From Prochlorococcus sp. AG-388-F11 (GTDB lineage Bacteria > Cyanobacteriota > Cyanobacteriia > PCC-6307 > Cyanobiaceae), in the NCBI GenBank assembly GCA_003279845.1, contig QCGP01000006.1:1-64000 (forward strand): a stretch of 64,000 nucleotides of DNA. The letters run 5' to 3'. The notes under the pieces were generated by a model. The model searched no databases, had not been told where the DNA came from, and worked only from the letters and a program-made list of their open reading frames with translations. The translations under genes were made by a program, and so were the position numbers. The first letter of the stretch is position 1. The number at the start of each line of letters is the position of its first letter. Positions 50,316 to 61,164 of this stretch are shown here, piece by piece.

Positions 50316-52117
50316 AATTTTTCAACTTTTCTATTTTTCCAGTCAGATTTATAACCACCATTAACTAGAAATTTCGAATACTTATTTAAATCACTTTTTT
50401 GAATTCGCCATAAATTATAAATCCCAAATTTGCCCAATTTTTGATGATTAATTTTTGACCATTGCTTTTGGCGGGAAGAGTATTCATCTATCACAACCAA
50501 TAGAGATTTGTATTCATAATCGGGTTGATCTTCATAATTTTCTCGCCTATCAGTATTTAGCCTGTCTGACAGATTAATTAATCCCTCTTCAGTGCTTGGT
50601 TCATAAAAAACTATTTGCCTTGAATAATAATGTAAAGACGGTTTTCTTATCCCGATCATTGCTAAAGTTTCCCTCCCTTCACGAATATCTAAAATTAATT
50701 TTGAGATATTCCTTAAAGGCAATTGTCTAGAATTATCTGCTAATTTTCTAATTGGAGACATCAAAAAAGATTGTCCAATTAAAAGTAAAATTTGAAGATA
50801 AAGAAGGATATTTATGGATTTTAAAGAAAATAAAATTATTGCAAGAAGTGTAAATGAAGAGAAGAATAATTTGGCTTTAAAAATTATCCCAGAACTTATT
50901 AGTTCAGATGCAAGATTAGGCATTTCGGGATCATTTATTGAACTTAACCAAATATTTGAGAAGAAGAATGCCATTGAAACACCGAACAAAATTAAAATAT
51001 TAAAAATCCATAAATATAGATAACTTTTACTTGAATTTTTTAAGTTTATAAAGCTATTACCAATTAAGATTGCCGATGCTGGAATTGCTGGCAACCAATA
51101 GCTTGGTAGTTTCGTGGCAGAAAGGCTAAAGAAAATTAAAACTGATGTTAACCAACATAGAGAAAAGGTATAAAGGGTCTCATTAACATTGAAACTTTCT
51201 TTCGAACTTTTTAAGAAATCCTTAAAGGATTTGAATATCCCATGATACAAAAAAGGAGTGAATGGTAATGAAGCCAATATCATTATGTAAAGAAAAAACC
51301 AGAATGGTTCCTCATGATTATTTACAACTGAGGTATATCTTTGAAAATTATGGTAACCAAAAAAATTGTCCCAAAAAGGCTTTCCCTCTTTTATGAGTTC
51401 TAATATGTACCATGGAACACTTATAAGTATTGTTATTAAAAAACCTTTCTTAGGGTTTATCTTACATAGCAACGTTTTCCAATCCTTCTGACTAAACAAA
51501 AAAGATGTAATAGTGAATAATGCCAGAACAAATGCAACAGGCCCTTTAGTTAAAATTGCGAACCCTAAAAATACCCAAGCTGAGATACATTGATCATTTT
51601 TATAACTTGCCATTCTTCGCCAAAACAAAAGCAAGCTAATTCCCAATGTTCCGGTTAAAAGTGCATCACTTACTGCAGTTCTGCTCCAAATAATAATTAA
51701 TGGAGAAAGAGCAAAGCCTAATGATGCAACTATTGGAGTGAGGAATTGCCTATCGCCCTTTTGTGGCCAACAAAACAAAGTATCTCCAATCATCAACATT
51801 AAAAATAATGACGCCAAAGCGGAAGGAAGTCTTGCTGAGAGTGTCCCGAGACTATCCCAAATCTCGTTTTTCGGTAATGAGTAAAAAAAACCCATTAGCC
51901 AATATATCAAGGGAGGCTTATCAAAACGGAACAATCCATTAACTTTTGGAGTCAACCAGTCACCAGATTCACTCATTGCCCTTGCCGCAGCAGCAAATAA
52001 AGGGGGAGTTTCATCCACTAGGCCTGTATTCCCTAAACCTAAAATAAATATAATGATCCCTGAAATTAAAATTATTATTGAGTTTAGAAGCCTTTTTTTT
52101 GAGATCGGAAGAATCAT
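50312..52117 (-). CDS. GT39/ArnT-like membrane glycosyltransferase
   Basis: LGNTGLVDETPPLFAAAARAMSESGDWLTPKVNGLFRFDKPPLIYWLMG, multi-TM. Confidence 0.9.
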   Translation of the reverse strand: MILPISKKRLLNSIIILISGIIIFILGLGNTGLVDETPPLFAAAARAMSESGDWLTPKVNGLFRFDKPPLIYWLMGFFYSLPKNEIWDSLGTLSARLPSALASLFLMLMIGDTLFCWPQKGDRQFLTPIVASLGFALSPLIIIWSRTAVSDALLTGTLGISLLLFWRRMASYKNDQCISAWVFLGFAILTKGPVAFVLALFTITSFLFSQKDWKTLLCKINPKKGFLITILISVPWYILELIKEGKPFWDNFFGYHNFQRYTSVVNNHEEPFWFFLYIMILASLPFTPFLYHGIFKSFKDFLKSSKESFNVNETLYTFSLCWLTSVLIFFSLSATKLPSYWLPAIPASAILIGNSFINLKNSSKSYLYLWIFNILILFGVSMAFFFSNIWLSSINDPEMPNLASELISSGIIFKAKLFFSSFTLLAIILFSLKSINILLYLQILLLIGQSFLMSPIRKLADNSRQLPLRNISKLILDIREGRETLAMIGIRKPSLHYYSRQIVFYEPSTEEGLINLSDRLNTDRRENYEDQPDYEYKSLLVVIDEYSSRQKQWSKINHQKLGKFGIYNLWRIQKSDLNKYSKFLVNGGYKSDWKNRKVEKF

Positions 52118-52131
52118 TTAAAATATAAATT

Positions 52132-53208
52132 TTATTTATATTCGATAATTACCTTATTAAGCCAGTTCAAAACCTTATTAGCAAATATATCTGCGGAGGC
52201 ATTTTTTTCTACCCATTCTCTACAATTTTTGCGATTTATTTTTTCAATAATTTTTGAATAATAAAGAAGAGTTTCTTTATCATCAGGATTAGCAAGATAG
52301 CCTGTTTGACCATGTTGAATAATTTCACTAGGTCCACCCCTTTTATAAGCGATTACTGGCACACCACAGGCTAAGGCTTCAACAATAACATTCCCATACG
52401 CCTCATTCCATTTCGGAGTATTTAACAACCCCCTGCATTTGCCAAGTTCTTTTTGTAATTCATCGGTTGATAAAAAACCCATCCAATCTATAGTTCCATT
52501 AGGAAAAGATTTTTCTATCCTTGATGCATAAATCTCATCTTCTATAAGTCCCCAAACTTTTAATTTTTCCCCAAGTTCATTTGCCACATAAACTGCATCC
52601 TCCAAACCTTTCTCAGGAGCCACTCTCCCAACCCATGCCAAGGATCCCTTCCTTGAATCTTGAAAATTATAGTTATCTAAATTAAACCCATTCCCAATAA
52701 TTGTTGGATTTTTTATGAATGGATAATCATTGGCTTGCATTTTTGAATGAAAAGCAAAATTAATTGGATATTTATCATATACCTTGGATATTAAATTGCT
52801 AATTACTGAACTTTCAGAGCCCATGCTAATAATATGTGCAATGGGTATCTCTATATTTAGAGTCATCCAAATAGGCAACCAGTCATAGGACATATTAACT
52901 AATACATCTGCATTTTTAGCGATATCTATTCCCTTTTCAAGCATTCCTGCTAAAAGTGAATTGTCAGGAATGCTCGCAGGAGAATTGTAATCTTGATGTT
53001 GCCAACTAATTTGATCTTCACCTTCCACAAAATGTAATTTTGCTTTTACATTACTTTCATTTAACTTAGATTTTTTTGGAGCTATAACCTCAACAGAATG
53101 ACCTAAAGAAATCAAACCTGATACTAAAGAATTTAAAGTTAATTCAACCCCACCACCTTTACCACTCCCTAAGAATCCTATTGGAGTACTAATCAAAACT
53201 ATTCGCAT
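52132..53208 (-). CDS. glycosyltransferase family 4
   Basis: GSGKGGGVELTLNSLVSGL, WVGRVAPEKGLEDA, EAYGNVIVEALACGVPVIAYKRGGPSEII. Confidence 0.92.
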   Translation of the reverse strand: MRIVLISTPIGFLGSGKGGGVELTLNSLVSGLISLGHSVEVIAPKKSKLNESNVKAKLHFVEGEDQISWQHQDYNSPASIPDNSLLAGMLEKGIDIAKNADVLVNMSYDWLPIWMTLNIEIPIAHIISMGSESSVISNLISKVYDKYPINFAFHSKMQANDYPFIKNPTIIGNGFNLDNYNFQDSRKGSLAWVGRVAPEKGLEDAVYVANELGEKLKVWGLIEDEIYASRIEKSFPNGTIDWMGFLSTDELQKELGKCRGLLNTPKWNEAYGNVIVEALACGVPVIAYKRGGPSEIIQHGQTGYLANPDDKETLLYYSKIIEKINRKNCREWVEKNASADIFANKVLNWLNKVIIEYK

Positions 53209-53236
53209 TATTTGACTTTTTACAAAAAGACGCTAT

Positions 53237-54178
53237 TTAAATATTAGTATCAGAAAGTTTATTCTCCCATAAACTCTTTCTCTGGCTAACAAAAAATACC
53301 GAGATAAGAACAAACACTACTCCTATCCACTGAACAAAAGTGAGCCTTTCATCTAACCAAACACCTCCACTTAGAAGAGCAAATACAGGAGTTAAGAATG
53401 CAAGAGTGCTAAATCCAGTTATTTCTTTATTATTAGCAAAGTAGAAAAACAATCCATATGCTATTGCTCCTCCAAAAACACTTGCAAATGACATAAGTCC
53501 CCAATCAAAAATTGACCAATCAGGGATTATTTTGAAACTTGATTGTAAGCAGTGCTTAATGATTAAGGGCAAACTTCCTAAAACCATATGCCAACCTGTA
53601 ACTGCAACTGGATCACTTTTCGTACAAGTGAATCTAATTAAAATTGTTCCTAATGCCATGGCTAGAGAAGCTGCAAGCATCCAAAGTTCTCCAAAGTTAA
53701 AAGCAACATCATTTATAGACTTACCAGTCATCAGCCACCAATTCCCTAAAAATTCTTGTGGAACTCCTAAAAAGATAATTCCTCCCAAGCCAAAAAGTAG
53801 TCCTAACCATCCTATTGGATTAATTAAATTTCCGAAAATTGCCCGCGCTAAAATAGCCACCAAAAGCGGTTGAGAATCAATTAAGACAGAACCCAAGCCG
53901 GCTCCAGTTTTTTCTATACCATAAGTTAAAAACAACTGAAAAAAAGTGGCATCGACAACAGTAAAAACAAAAAACCACTTCAAATCGCAATTATAAATTT
54001 TTAAGTCTCTTTTCAACAAATATGTTGTTATTAGAACAAGAATCCCTGCAGGTAGTAATCTTAAAGAAGCCACAAACTCAGGCCCAGCACTAGAAACTAA
54101 GGGAGTCATAGCCGCCATCGAAGTACCCCAGAGTGCAAAAGGGAGTATCATTAAAAACCAATTTAGGATTGAATTCAT
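53237..54178 (-). CDS. EamA/DMT-family transporter
   Basis: Ten-TM pattern, LPFALWGTSMAAMTPLVSSAGPEFVASLRLL. Confidence 0.9.
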   Translation of the reverse strand: MNSILNWFLMILPFALWGTSMAAMTPLVSSAGPEFVASLRLLPAGILVLITTYLLKRDLKIYNCDLKWFFVFTVVDATFFQLFLTYGIEKTGAGLGSVLIDSQPLLVAILARAIFGNLINPIGWLGLLFGLGGIIFLGVPQEFLGNWWLMTGKSINDVAFNFGELWMLAASLAMALGTILIRFTCTKSDPVAVTGWHMVLGSLPLIIKHCLQSSFKIIPDWSIFDWGLMSFASVFGGAIAYGLFFYFANNKEITGFSTLAFLTPVFALLSGGVWLDERLTFVQWIGVVFVLISVFFVSQRKSLWENKLSDTNI

Positions 54179-54230
54179 TAGCTCTGCTGATAGTCTTTTT
54201 AAAGTAGTTTTATGAATTTACCTTAAAAGA

Positions 54231-55040
54231 ATGATTTGGCCTTTTAGACGAAAGTCAAAAAAAAGAATGGCTCGTATTGAAATTAATGAGCCTATTACAA
54301 GTTCAACAAGAATTTCTGTCCTTAAAGCTCTTAAACAAATTGAGGATAGAGAATTTCCTGCTTTAATCGTGAGAATTGATTCTCCAGGGGGTACTGTTGG
54401 GGATAGCCAAGAAATATACTCAGCTATAAAAAGACTAAAAGATAAAGGATGTAAAGTCATTGCTAGTTTTGGGAACATCTCAGCATCAGGAGGAGTTTAC
54501 ATTGGTGTTGCATCTGACAAAATAGTTGCGAATCCAGGCACAATTACAGGATCTATAGGTGTGATTATAAGAGGAAATAATCTATCTGAATTATTAGATA
54601 AAATTGGCATTAAATTTGAAACTGTTAAAAGCGGTGTATTTAAAGATATACTTTCTCCAGATAAACCACTAAGTGAGGAAGGTAGAGGTCTACTTCAAGG
54701 ACTGATAGATGAAAGTTATAAACAATTTACTGAAGCTGTTGCTGAAGGAAGGAATTTACCTGTTGAAGAGGTAAGAAAATTTGCTGATGGAAGAATTTTC
54801 ACCGGAACACAAGCACTTGAACTTGGTCTTGTTGATAAAATTGGAGATGAATTTGTTGCGAGGGAACTAGCTGCAGAAATGGTTAATATCGATCCTAAAA
54901 TTCAGCCTTTAACATTTGGAAAGAAAAAGAAGAAAATACTAGGACTAATTCCTGGAAGTAGAATGATTGAAAAAATCATTAATAACATCTTTTTTGAATT
55001 TGACTCAACTAATAAAGTACTTTGGCTATATAAGCCTTGA
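54231..55040 (+). CDS. sppA: signal peptide peptidase SppA
   Basis: VRIDSPGGTVGDSQEIYSAIKRLK, GNISASGGVYIGVASDKIVANPGTITGSIGVI. Confidence 0.94.
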   Translation: MIWPFRRKSKKRMARIEINEPITSSTRISVLKALKQIEDREFPALIVRIDSPGGTVGDSQEIYSAIKRLKDKGCKVIASFGNISASGGVYIGVASDKIVANPGTITGSIGVIIRGNNLSELLDKIGIKFETVKSGVFKDILSPDKPLSEEGRGLLQGLIDESYKQFTEAVAEGRNLPVEEVRKFADGRIFTGTQALELGLVDKIGDEFVARELAAEMVNIDPKIQPLTFGKKKKKILGLIPGSRMIEKIINNIFFEFDSTNKVLWLYKP

Positions 55041-55046
55041 ATCGAT

Positions 55047-55430
55047 ATGTCTGAAAAAATGAAAGATGATTATAAAATTAAATTAATTCGAGGAGCCACA
55101 ACATCCACTGGCAATAGTATTGGGGAAATAGAACACGCTGTTGTGGAATTAATAGATGAATTAATTTCGCGCAACAATCTTATTAAGACGAACTTATTAT
55201 CCATTACCTTTACGGCAACAAAAGATTTAGATGCATGTTTTCCTGCTTCAATTGCGCGGAAATGTAATGGTCTTGACTCAGTAGCATTTTTAGACTGTCA
55301 ACAAATGTATGTCTCTAACGATATTGATTTTTGCATAAGAATTATGGCACAAGTTTTATTGCCCTCAAATCATTCGGTAAATCATCCATATTTAAGAGGC
55401 GCTTCAAAATTAAGGGCTGATAGATGTTAA
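55047..55430 (+). CDS. aroH: chorismate mutase (AroH type)
   Basis: IRGATTSTGNSIGEIEHAVVELIDEL, ISITFTATKDLDACFPA. Confidence 0.94.
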   Translation: MSEKMKDDYKIKLIRGATTSTGNSIGEIEHAVVELIDELISRNNLIKTNLLSITFTATKDLDACFPASIARKCNGLDSVAFLDCQQMYVSNDIDFCIRIMAQVLLPSNHSVNHPYLRGASKLRADRC

Positions 55431-55501
55431 TCTTAATAAAACAATTTTTTCATTTTAAATTTGGCTAAACCTAATTAATCATTTAGAAATTCATCCAATC
55501 A

Positions 55502-56080
55502 ATGTCAAAAAAAACAAAAAAACTTGCTTTAAATTTTAAAATTTTAAGATTTTTTCTTATCCCTGCAATTTTATTTTCAACTCCACTATTTAATGCAAGC
55601 CAAAATGCTAAAGCAGGATTGGAATTCCAATGGGATCAGGACTCGGGGTACAGAAGATTAAAGTGGTTTCAAAAAGAAAATAAAAAAAGGTTTAGAAATA
55701 CCATTTATTTTTTCTTTAGGCCAACTGATAGAAAAAGTGAACTTCTAAAAATAGATATAAGTATTCCTAAAGCACTAAAAGTGAAACTCAATAAAGAAAA
55801 AATAAGTCTTTGTAAAGTAAGAATAGGCGGCTTTGAAAGTCGCACTAAGTGTCTAGAGAATATTCCAGCTGATATCGAAATTAATACTGACGAATCATCC
55901 CTACGTTCATTAAATATTTATCCTTACAAACCAATCCCCATTAGTAAAGAAAGTTATGCGGTTGTCATGAAAATCAATAATCCAAAAAAATCAGGCCTAT
56001 ATCAATTCCACTCATATGGTCAGCCCAAAGGAAAATCAGTTTCAAGTTATTTAGGAAGCTGGACTATTGTGATCGATTAG
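55502..56080 (+). CDS. DUF2808 secreted protein
   Basis: Signal peptide; KNTIYFFFRPTDRKSELLKIDISIPKAL...YLGSWTIVID. Confidence 0.75.
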   Translation: MSKKTKKLALNFKILRFFLIPAILFSTPLFNASQNAKAGLEFQWDQDSGYRRLKWFQKENKKRFRNTIYFFFRPTDRKSELLKIDISIPKALKVKLNKEKISLCKVRIGGFESRTKCLENIPADIEINTDESSLRSLNIYPYKPIPISKESYAVVMKINNPKKSGLYQFHSYGQPKGKSVSSYLGSWTIVID

Positions 56081-56110
56081 ATGATAAATTAATATTGGAT
56101 AATTAAAAAT

Positions 56111-56248
56111 ATGACTAAAAGAACTTTTGGCGGAACTTCGAGAAAAAGAAAACGTGTATCTGGCTTTAGAGTAAGAATGCGTTCTCATACTGGGAGAAGG
56201 GTAATTAAAAGCAGAAGACAAAAAGGAAGAGAGAGAATAGCTGTTTAA
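56111..56248 (+). CDS. rpmH: 50S ribosomal protein L34
   Basis: [45 protein letters not shown]; missed by track. Confidence 0.97.
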
Positions 56249-56260
56249 CTTTAAATTAAA

Positions 56261-56647
56261 ATGGCCTTACCTAAAGATATGCGTTTAAAAGGTCATAGGA
56301 CTTTTAATTATATTCATAAAAATTCTATAAAATATAATGGAAAATTAATGACTTTTAAAGTTGCAAGATCAAAGCCTGAAATACTCTTATCCCATAAGCT
56401 CAGAATTACTTCAAACAATTTAAGGGTCGCTATTGCCATTAGTAAAAAAGTTTCAAAAAAAGCTGTAGATAGAAACAAAACAAGAAGAATTCTACAAGAG
56501 TGGTTATTAACAAATTTCAAAAAAATTAATAACCACAAACCTTATTGGTTACTTGTTAACCTTAAATTTGGAGATTTCTGCAAAGATGAAAATAAGCTTT
56601 TGGAGGAATTTCAAAACTTAATGTTCAAATCAAATCTAATCAAATGA
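56261..56647 (+). CDS. rnpA: ribonuclease P protein component
   Basis: VAIAISKKVSKKAVDRNKTRRILQEWL. Confidence 0.95.
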   Translation: MALPKDMRLKGHRTFNYIHKNSIKYNGKLMTFKVARSKPEILLSHKLRITSNNLRVAIAISKKVSKKAVDRNKTRRILQEWLLTNFKKINNHKPYWLLVNLKFGDFCKDENKLLEEFQNLMFKSNLIK

Positions 56648-57057
56648 TTAACATGAATGAAGAAACCTTTTACGAAGGTGGGCCTGCAAAAGGTGATTTA
56701 ATAATCAATCTATTAGCAAGCCTAACTATTCTTGGTTTGCCATTTACCTTCGCTGCAATTGTAAGAGCTTTGTGGTTGAGATATAAAATTACTAACAAAA
56801 GAATTACGATAAATGGTGGTTGGTTTGGCAAAAACAAAACACAAGTTTCATTAAGTAACATTGAAGAAATAAGATCTATTCCAAGGGGATTCGGCTCATA
56901 TGGTGATATGGTTCTTATTCTTAATGATGGATCAAAGGTTGAGATGAAATCATTACCCTTATTCAGAGAAAAACAAAAATTTATTGAAAAAAATATTACC
57001 AAAAGAGCACAAACTCAAAACTCCAAAGAATTTGAGGGATTTGCTACTAAATCCTAA
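56644..57057 (+). CDS. PH-domain membrane protein
   Basis: TM plus YKITNKRITINGGWFGKNKTQVSLSNIEEIRS; between rnpA and yidC. Confidence 0.8.
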   Translation: MINMNEETFYEGGPAKGDLIINLLASLTILGLPFTFAAIVRALWLRYKITNKRITINGGWFGKNKTQVSLSNIEEIRSIPRGFGSYGDMVLILNDGSKVEMKSLPLFREKQKFIEKNITKRAQTQNSKEFEGFATKS

Positions 57058-57129
57058 TTAAATTAATTACAAAAAACTTTTTTTCCTGTAAAATAAAATG
57101 TCTAGCAAATTTTCTCTCTTTTTAACATC

Positions 57130-58272
57130 GTGATAGGGTTCATTTCTGAAAAACTACTCATCCCTATTCTAGATTTTTTCTATGGCTTAGTTCCTAGTTA
57201 TGGGTTAGCAATTGTTGCTTTAACAGTGGTAATTAGAATAGCACTTTTCCCTTTAAGCGCTGGATCCATTAGAAGTGCCAGAAGGATGAAAATTGCACAA
57301 CCAGTAATGCAAAAAAGACAAGCAGAAATTAAATCCAAGTTCTCAGGTGATCCAAAGAAACAACAAGAAGAATTAGGAAAACTAATGAACGAATTTGGCA
57401 GCCCTCTTGCAGGTTGCCTTCCATTGATTGTACAAATGCCTGTTCTATTTGCATTATTTGCAACCTTAAGGGGTTCACCATTCGCAGATGTCCCCTACAA
57501 CATTAACCTTAAGGTTGTTCCTCAAGATCAAGTTGCAGCTATTGATCCAAAACCTTTTAAATCCCCAAGACATTCTATATTCATTACAGAGAAATCCCAT
57601 TTCCCTGTTGTAGCTTCTATACCTAATGGAACCAAATTAGGAACTGAAGAATCAATAAAAATAAATCTTCAAACAACGAACGGCAGTAGTTATTCAGAAA
57701 TTTTATCTAAGTACGAAAATGGTTCAAGATTCCTCCCAACTTGGAAAATATCAAAAGGATCTGAAAACATCAAATTATCCCAAGATGGAACAGTAACTGC
57801 AATTAAACCAGGTGATGCAACAATTGAGGCAAAAATCCCTGGTCTTGCAGCTAAAAGTGGTTTTCTTTTTATCAAAGCTCTAGGTCAAGTTGGTTTTTAT
57901 GTAGATGGAGCTATCAATTGGGACATTGCTGCACTAGTTGGCGCCTTTGGATTAACCCTACTTCTCTCTCAAGTTTTGTCTAGTCAAGGGATGCCTGCAA
58001 ATCCACAGCAATCAACAGCCAACAAAATTACACCAATTATGATTACTGGTATGTTTTTGTTTTTCCCCCTACCAGCTGGAGTATTACTATATATGGTTGT
58101 TGCCAATATATTTCAGGCGTTTCAAACCTTTCTTCTCAATAAAGAAGCTCTTCCTGAGAATCTGCAGAAAATTCTGGATCAACAATTATTGGCCAAGAAT
58201 GAAGTAATAACGACTTCTGCTACAACTATCTCCGATAAAAGATTACCTTTTGAACCTAACAGCAAAAAATAA
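57130..58272 (+). CDS. yidC: membrane protein insertase YidC
   Basis: [33 protein letters not shown] start. Confidence 0.96.
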   Translation: MIGFISEKLLIPILDFFYGLVPSYGLAIVALTVVIRIALFPLSAGSIRSARRMKIAQPVMQKRQAEIKSKFSGDPKKQQEELGKLMNEFGSPLAGCLPLIVQMPVLFALFATLRGSPFADVPYNINLKVVPQDQVAAIDPKPFKSPRHSIFITEKSHFPVVASIPNGTKLGTEESIKINLQTTNGSSYSEILSKYENGSRFLPTWKISKGSENIKLSQDGTVTAIKPGDATIEAKIPGLAAKSGFLFIKALGQVGFYVDGAINWDIAALVGAFGLTLLLSQVLSSQGMPANPQQSTANKITPIMITGMFLFFPLPAGVLLYMVVANIFQAFQTFLLNKEALPENLQKILDQQLLAKNEVITTSATTISDKRLPFEPNSKK

Positions 58273-58287
58273 CCTTAACCTTAAATA

Positions 58288-59754
58288 ATGAATTCTTGGT
58301 GTAGAAATTTAGAATTACTTATAAAATCAAGAACTTCATTAATTTGGGTAAGGACTAAAGAAGAGGAAAGATTAGAAAAATTAGTAAATTTATCTTGTGA
58401 AAGACTTAATATAAAAAGATGCGTTTCCTGGGATTGCGTTAACGGCCTTAAAGGATCAATTAATGAAGAAGGTAAATTTTCTAACAATCCGTTAGGGGTG
58501 CTTAATTGGCTTAAGCAACAAAGCTCTACAACCTCAACAATTTTATTAGTAAAAGATTTTCACAAATTTTATGATGATCCATCTATTAATCGAACTATAA
58601 AAGAACTATCCTCTGCGCTTAAGGAAACTAGTAATAATTTAATTTTTAGTTCACATCTATACCCTTCATCAGAAGAGCTGGATGAGTTAATGACTACCGT
58701 AAACTTACCTTTACCTGACCAAAAAGAATTGAAAAATCTAATAAAAAAAATTGCTAATAATACCAATTCAAACATTGAGGAACAAGACCTAAACGAACTT
58801 TCCGTGGCTTCAAGTGGACTTACTGAACTAAAAGTAAAGCAAGTCACTGCAAAGGCTCTTGCTCAAAGGGGGAAAATAAGTAAAGAAGATATTAAAGATA
58901 TTCTTGAAGAGAAAAAACAAGTTATCGCCAGAAGTGAAATTTTAGAATTTTTCGAAACTAAATCAAGTCAAGACGATATTGGTGGGTTAAAGGTGTTAAA
59001 ACTTTGGCTTAACCAAAGATATAGAGCCTTTTCTAAAGAAGCTAGAGACTACGGACTTCCTATCCCAAAAGGAGTCTTACTTGTTGGAGCGCAAGGAACA
59101 GGGAAATCACTTACTGCAAAATCAATTTCCAAAAGTTGGTCGATGCCGCTTCTGAGATTAGACGTTGGGAGACTATTTTCTAGCCTTGTCGGTTCAAGCG
59201 AGGCAAGGACAAGAGAAACAATATCGAGAGCTGAAGCAATGTCACCTTGTATTCTTTGGATCGACGAAATTGATAAGGGCTTTGGTGGAGATGCCAGAAG
59301 TGATGGAGGTACAAGTCAAAGGGTTTTGGCAAGTTTGTTAACTTGGATGTCCGAAAAAGAATCTGCTGTGTTTGTAATTGCGACTGCTAATGCTATAGAT
59401 AAACTTCCTGCGGAATTATTAAGGAAAGGTAGGTTTGATGAAATTTTTTTTCTTGACCTACCAAATTCAGAAGAAAGGTCTAGCATTCTTGATTTGCACT
59501 TAAAAAAAAGGCGGCCAAGTTACAGTTTTCCTCTCTCTACTATTATTGATAGAACAGATGGATACTCAGGAGCAGAACTTGAACAAGCAGTAATTGAGGG
59601 TATGCACATTTCATTTTCTGAGAATAGAGAGCTTATGGAAAAAGATTTAATAAAGGCAGTTTCTGAATTAGTTCCCTTATCCAGGACAGCTAAAGAACAA
59701 ATTGATTTACTAAAAGAATGGTCATCTACTGGAAGAGCTCGTTCCGCATCCTAA
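58288..59754 (+). CDS. ycf46: AAA+ ATPase Ycf46
   Basis: GVLLVGAQGTGKSLTAKSI, ILWIDEIDKGF. Confidence 0.93.
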   Translation: MNSWCRNLELLIKSRTSLIWVRTKEEERLEKLVNLSCERLNIKRCVSWDCVNGLKGSINEEGKFSNNPLGVLNWLKQQSSTTSTILLVKDFHKFYDDPSINRTIKELSSALKETSNNLIFSSHLYPSSEELDELMTTVNLPLPDQKELKNLIKKIANNTNSNIEEQDLNELSVASSGLTELKVKQVTAKALAQRGKISKEDIKDILEEKKQVIARSEILEFFETKSSQDDIGGLKVLKLWLNQRYRAFSKEARDYGLPIPKGVLLVGAQGTGKSLTAKSISKSWSMPLLRLDVGRLFSSLVGSSEARTRETISRAEAMSPCILWIDEIDKGFGGDARSDGGTSQRVLASLLTWMSEKESAVFVIATANAIDKLPAELLRKGRFDEIFFLDLPNSEERSSILDLHLKKRRPSYSFPLSTIIDRTDGYSGAELEQAVIEGMHISFSENRELMEKDLIKAVSELVPLSRTAKEQIDLLKEWSSTGRARSAS

Positions 59755-59877
59755 TAGAAATTTTATTTATTAAAATTATTTACAAGTTAGGAATCATTAA
59801 TTTAGTTAATTTTTCACCCAAAATACCTAATAATGAATTTAGATTAACTATCTTAATTAAGGAACAAAAAAAAAAGA

Positions 59878-61155
59878 GTGTTAGATCAAAAATTAATAAG
59901 AGAAAATCCAAAGTCTGTTGAAGAGAATTTATCTTTAAGAGGAAAAGTTCACAACATATCCCATATTCATGAACTAACTCTTAAAAAAAGAGAGATTGAT
60001 ATAGAATTATCTAACCTTCAATATGAGAGTAAAAAATTAAGTAAATTAATTGGACAAGAAATTAGCAAATCTCAAAACAATAATTCTCCAGAAATTAATA
60101 ATTTAAAAATAAAGGGAAACGAATATAGAGTTAAAATTTCAGAATTTGAGGAGAAACAAAGAATTTTTGATAAACAAATAAATACTGAGATTTCTAAATT
60201 ACCAAATTTCCCTAGTAAAGATGCACCAATTGGGAAAGATGAAAATAATAATGTCCAGGTAAAAACTTGGGGGGATCCTTTAAAACAAGAGCATCTTAAA
60301 TCTCACTGGGAAATAGGAGAAAGTCTTAATCTGTTTGATTCTATAAAATCAACTAAAATATCAAAAAGTCGTTTTATTACACTTATTGGTAATGGCGCCA
60401 GATTAGAGAGAGCATTAATAAATTTCATGCTCGATACCCACACTAAAAATGGTTATTTAGAGTTAATGCCTCCAGCTTTAGTAAATTCAGAAAGTCTTAA
60501 AGGATCTGGCCAATTACCTAAATTTTCAAATGAAAGTTTTAAGTGTTCTAATGACGATCTATGGCTTTCTCCAACAGCTGAAGTTCCCCTAACTGCTTTA
60601 CATAAAAATGAGATTATTGATCCTAAACTGCTGCCTATTAAATACGTTGCATATAGTCCTTGTTTTAGAAGGGAAGCTGGAAGTTATGGAAGGGACACAA
60701 AAGGTTTAATAAGACTTCATCAATTTAATAAGGTTGAGCTATATTTGTTTTGTGAACCAAGTAAATCATCAGAAGCTCATCAAAAGATTACTTCTGATGC
60801 AGAAAACATTTTAAAAAAGCTCAACTTACCATACAGAATAGTAGATATTTGTACAGGAGATTTAGGTTTTTCTTCTAGTAGAACTTTTGACCTTGAAGTC
60901 TGGTTACCAAGTAGTAAATGTTATAGAGAAATTTCAAGCTGCAGCAATTGCCAAGATTTTCAAGCCCGAAGATCATCAATAAGAACAAAAATTGACAAAA
61001 AAAATACATATTTACACACCTTAAATGGAAGTGGTCTCGCAATTGGTAGAACAATGGCTGCGATTCTTGAAAATGGTCAACAAAAAGATGGAAGCGTTAA
61101 GATTCCTGAGGCTCTGGTGCCCTATTTTGGATCAAATTTAATAAAAAATACTTAA
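59878..61155 (+). CDS. serS: seryl-tRNA synthetase
   Basis: [45 protein letters not shown] start. Confidence 0.98.
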   Translation: MLDQKLIRENPKSVEENLSLRGKVHNISHIHELTLKKREIDIELSNLQYESKKLSKLIGQEISKSQNNNSPEINNLKIKGNEYRVKISEFEEKQRIFDKQINTEISKLPNFPSKDAPIGKDENNNVQVKTWGDPLKQEHLKSHWEIGESLNLFDSIKSTKISKSRFITLIGNGARLERALINFMLDTHTKNGYLELMPPALVNSESLKGSGQLPKFSNESFKCSNDDLWLSPTAEVPLTALHKNEIIDPKLLPIKYVAYSPCFRREAGSYGRDTKGLIRLHQFNKVELYLFCEPSKSSEAHQKITSDAENILKKLNLPYRIVDICTGDLGFSSSRTFDLEVWLPSSKCYREISSCSNCQDFQARRSSIRTKIDKKNTYLHTLNGSGLAIGRTMAAILENGQQKDGSVKIPEALVPYFGSNLIKNT

Positions 61156-61164
61156 TATAAAAAA

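Noticed and set aside
53532-53873. 113-aa ORF antisense to the EamA transporter
   Set aside because: Shadow ORF without domain signature
59718-59921. 67-aa ORF between ycf46 and serS
   Set aside because: Overlaps both flanking genes out of frame; AT-rich noise
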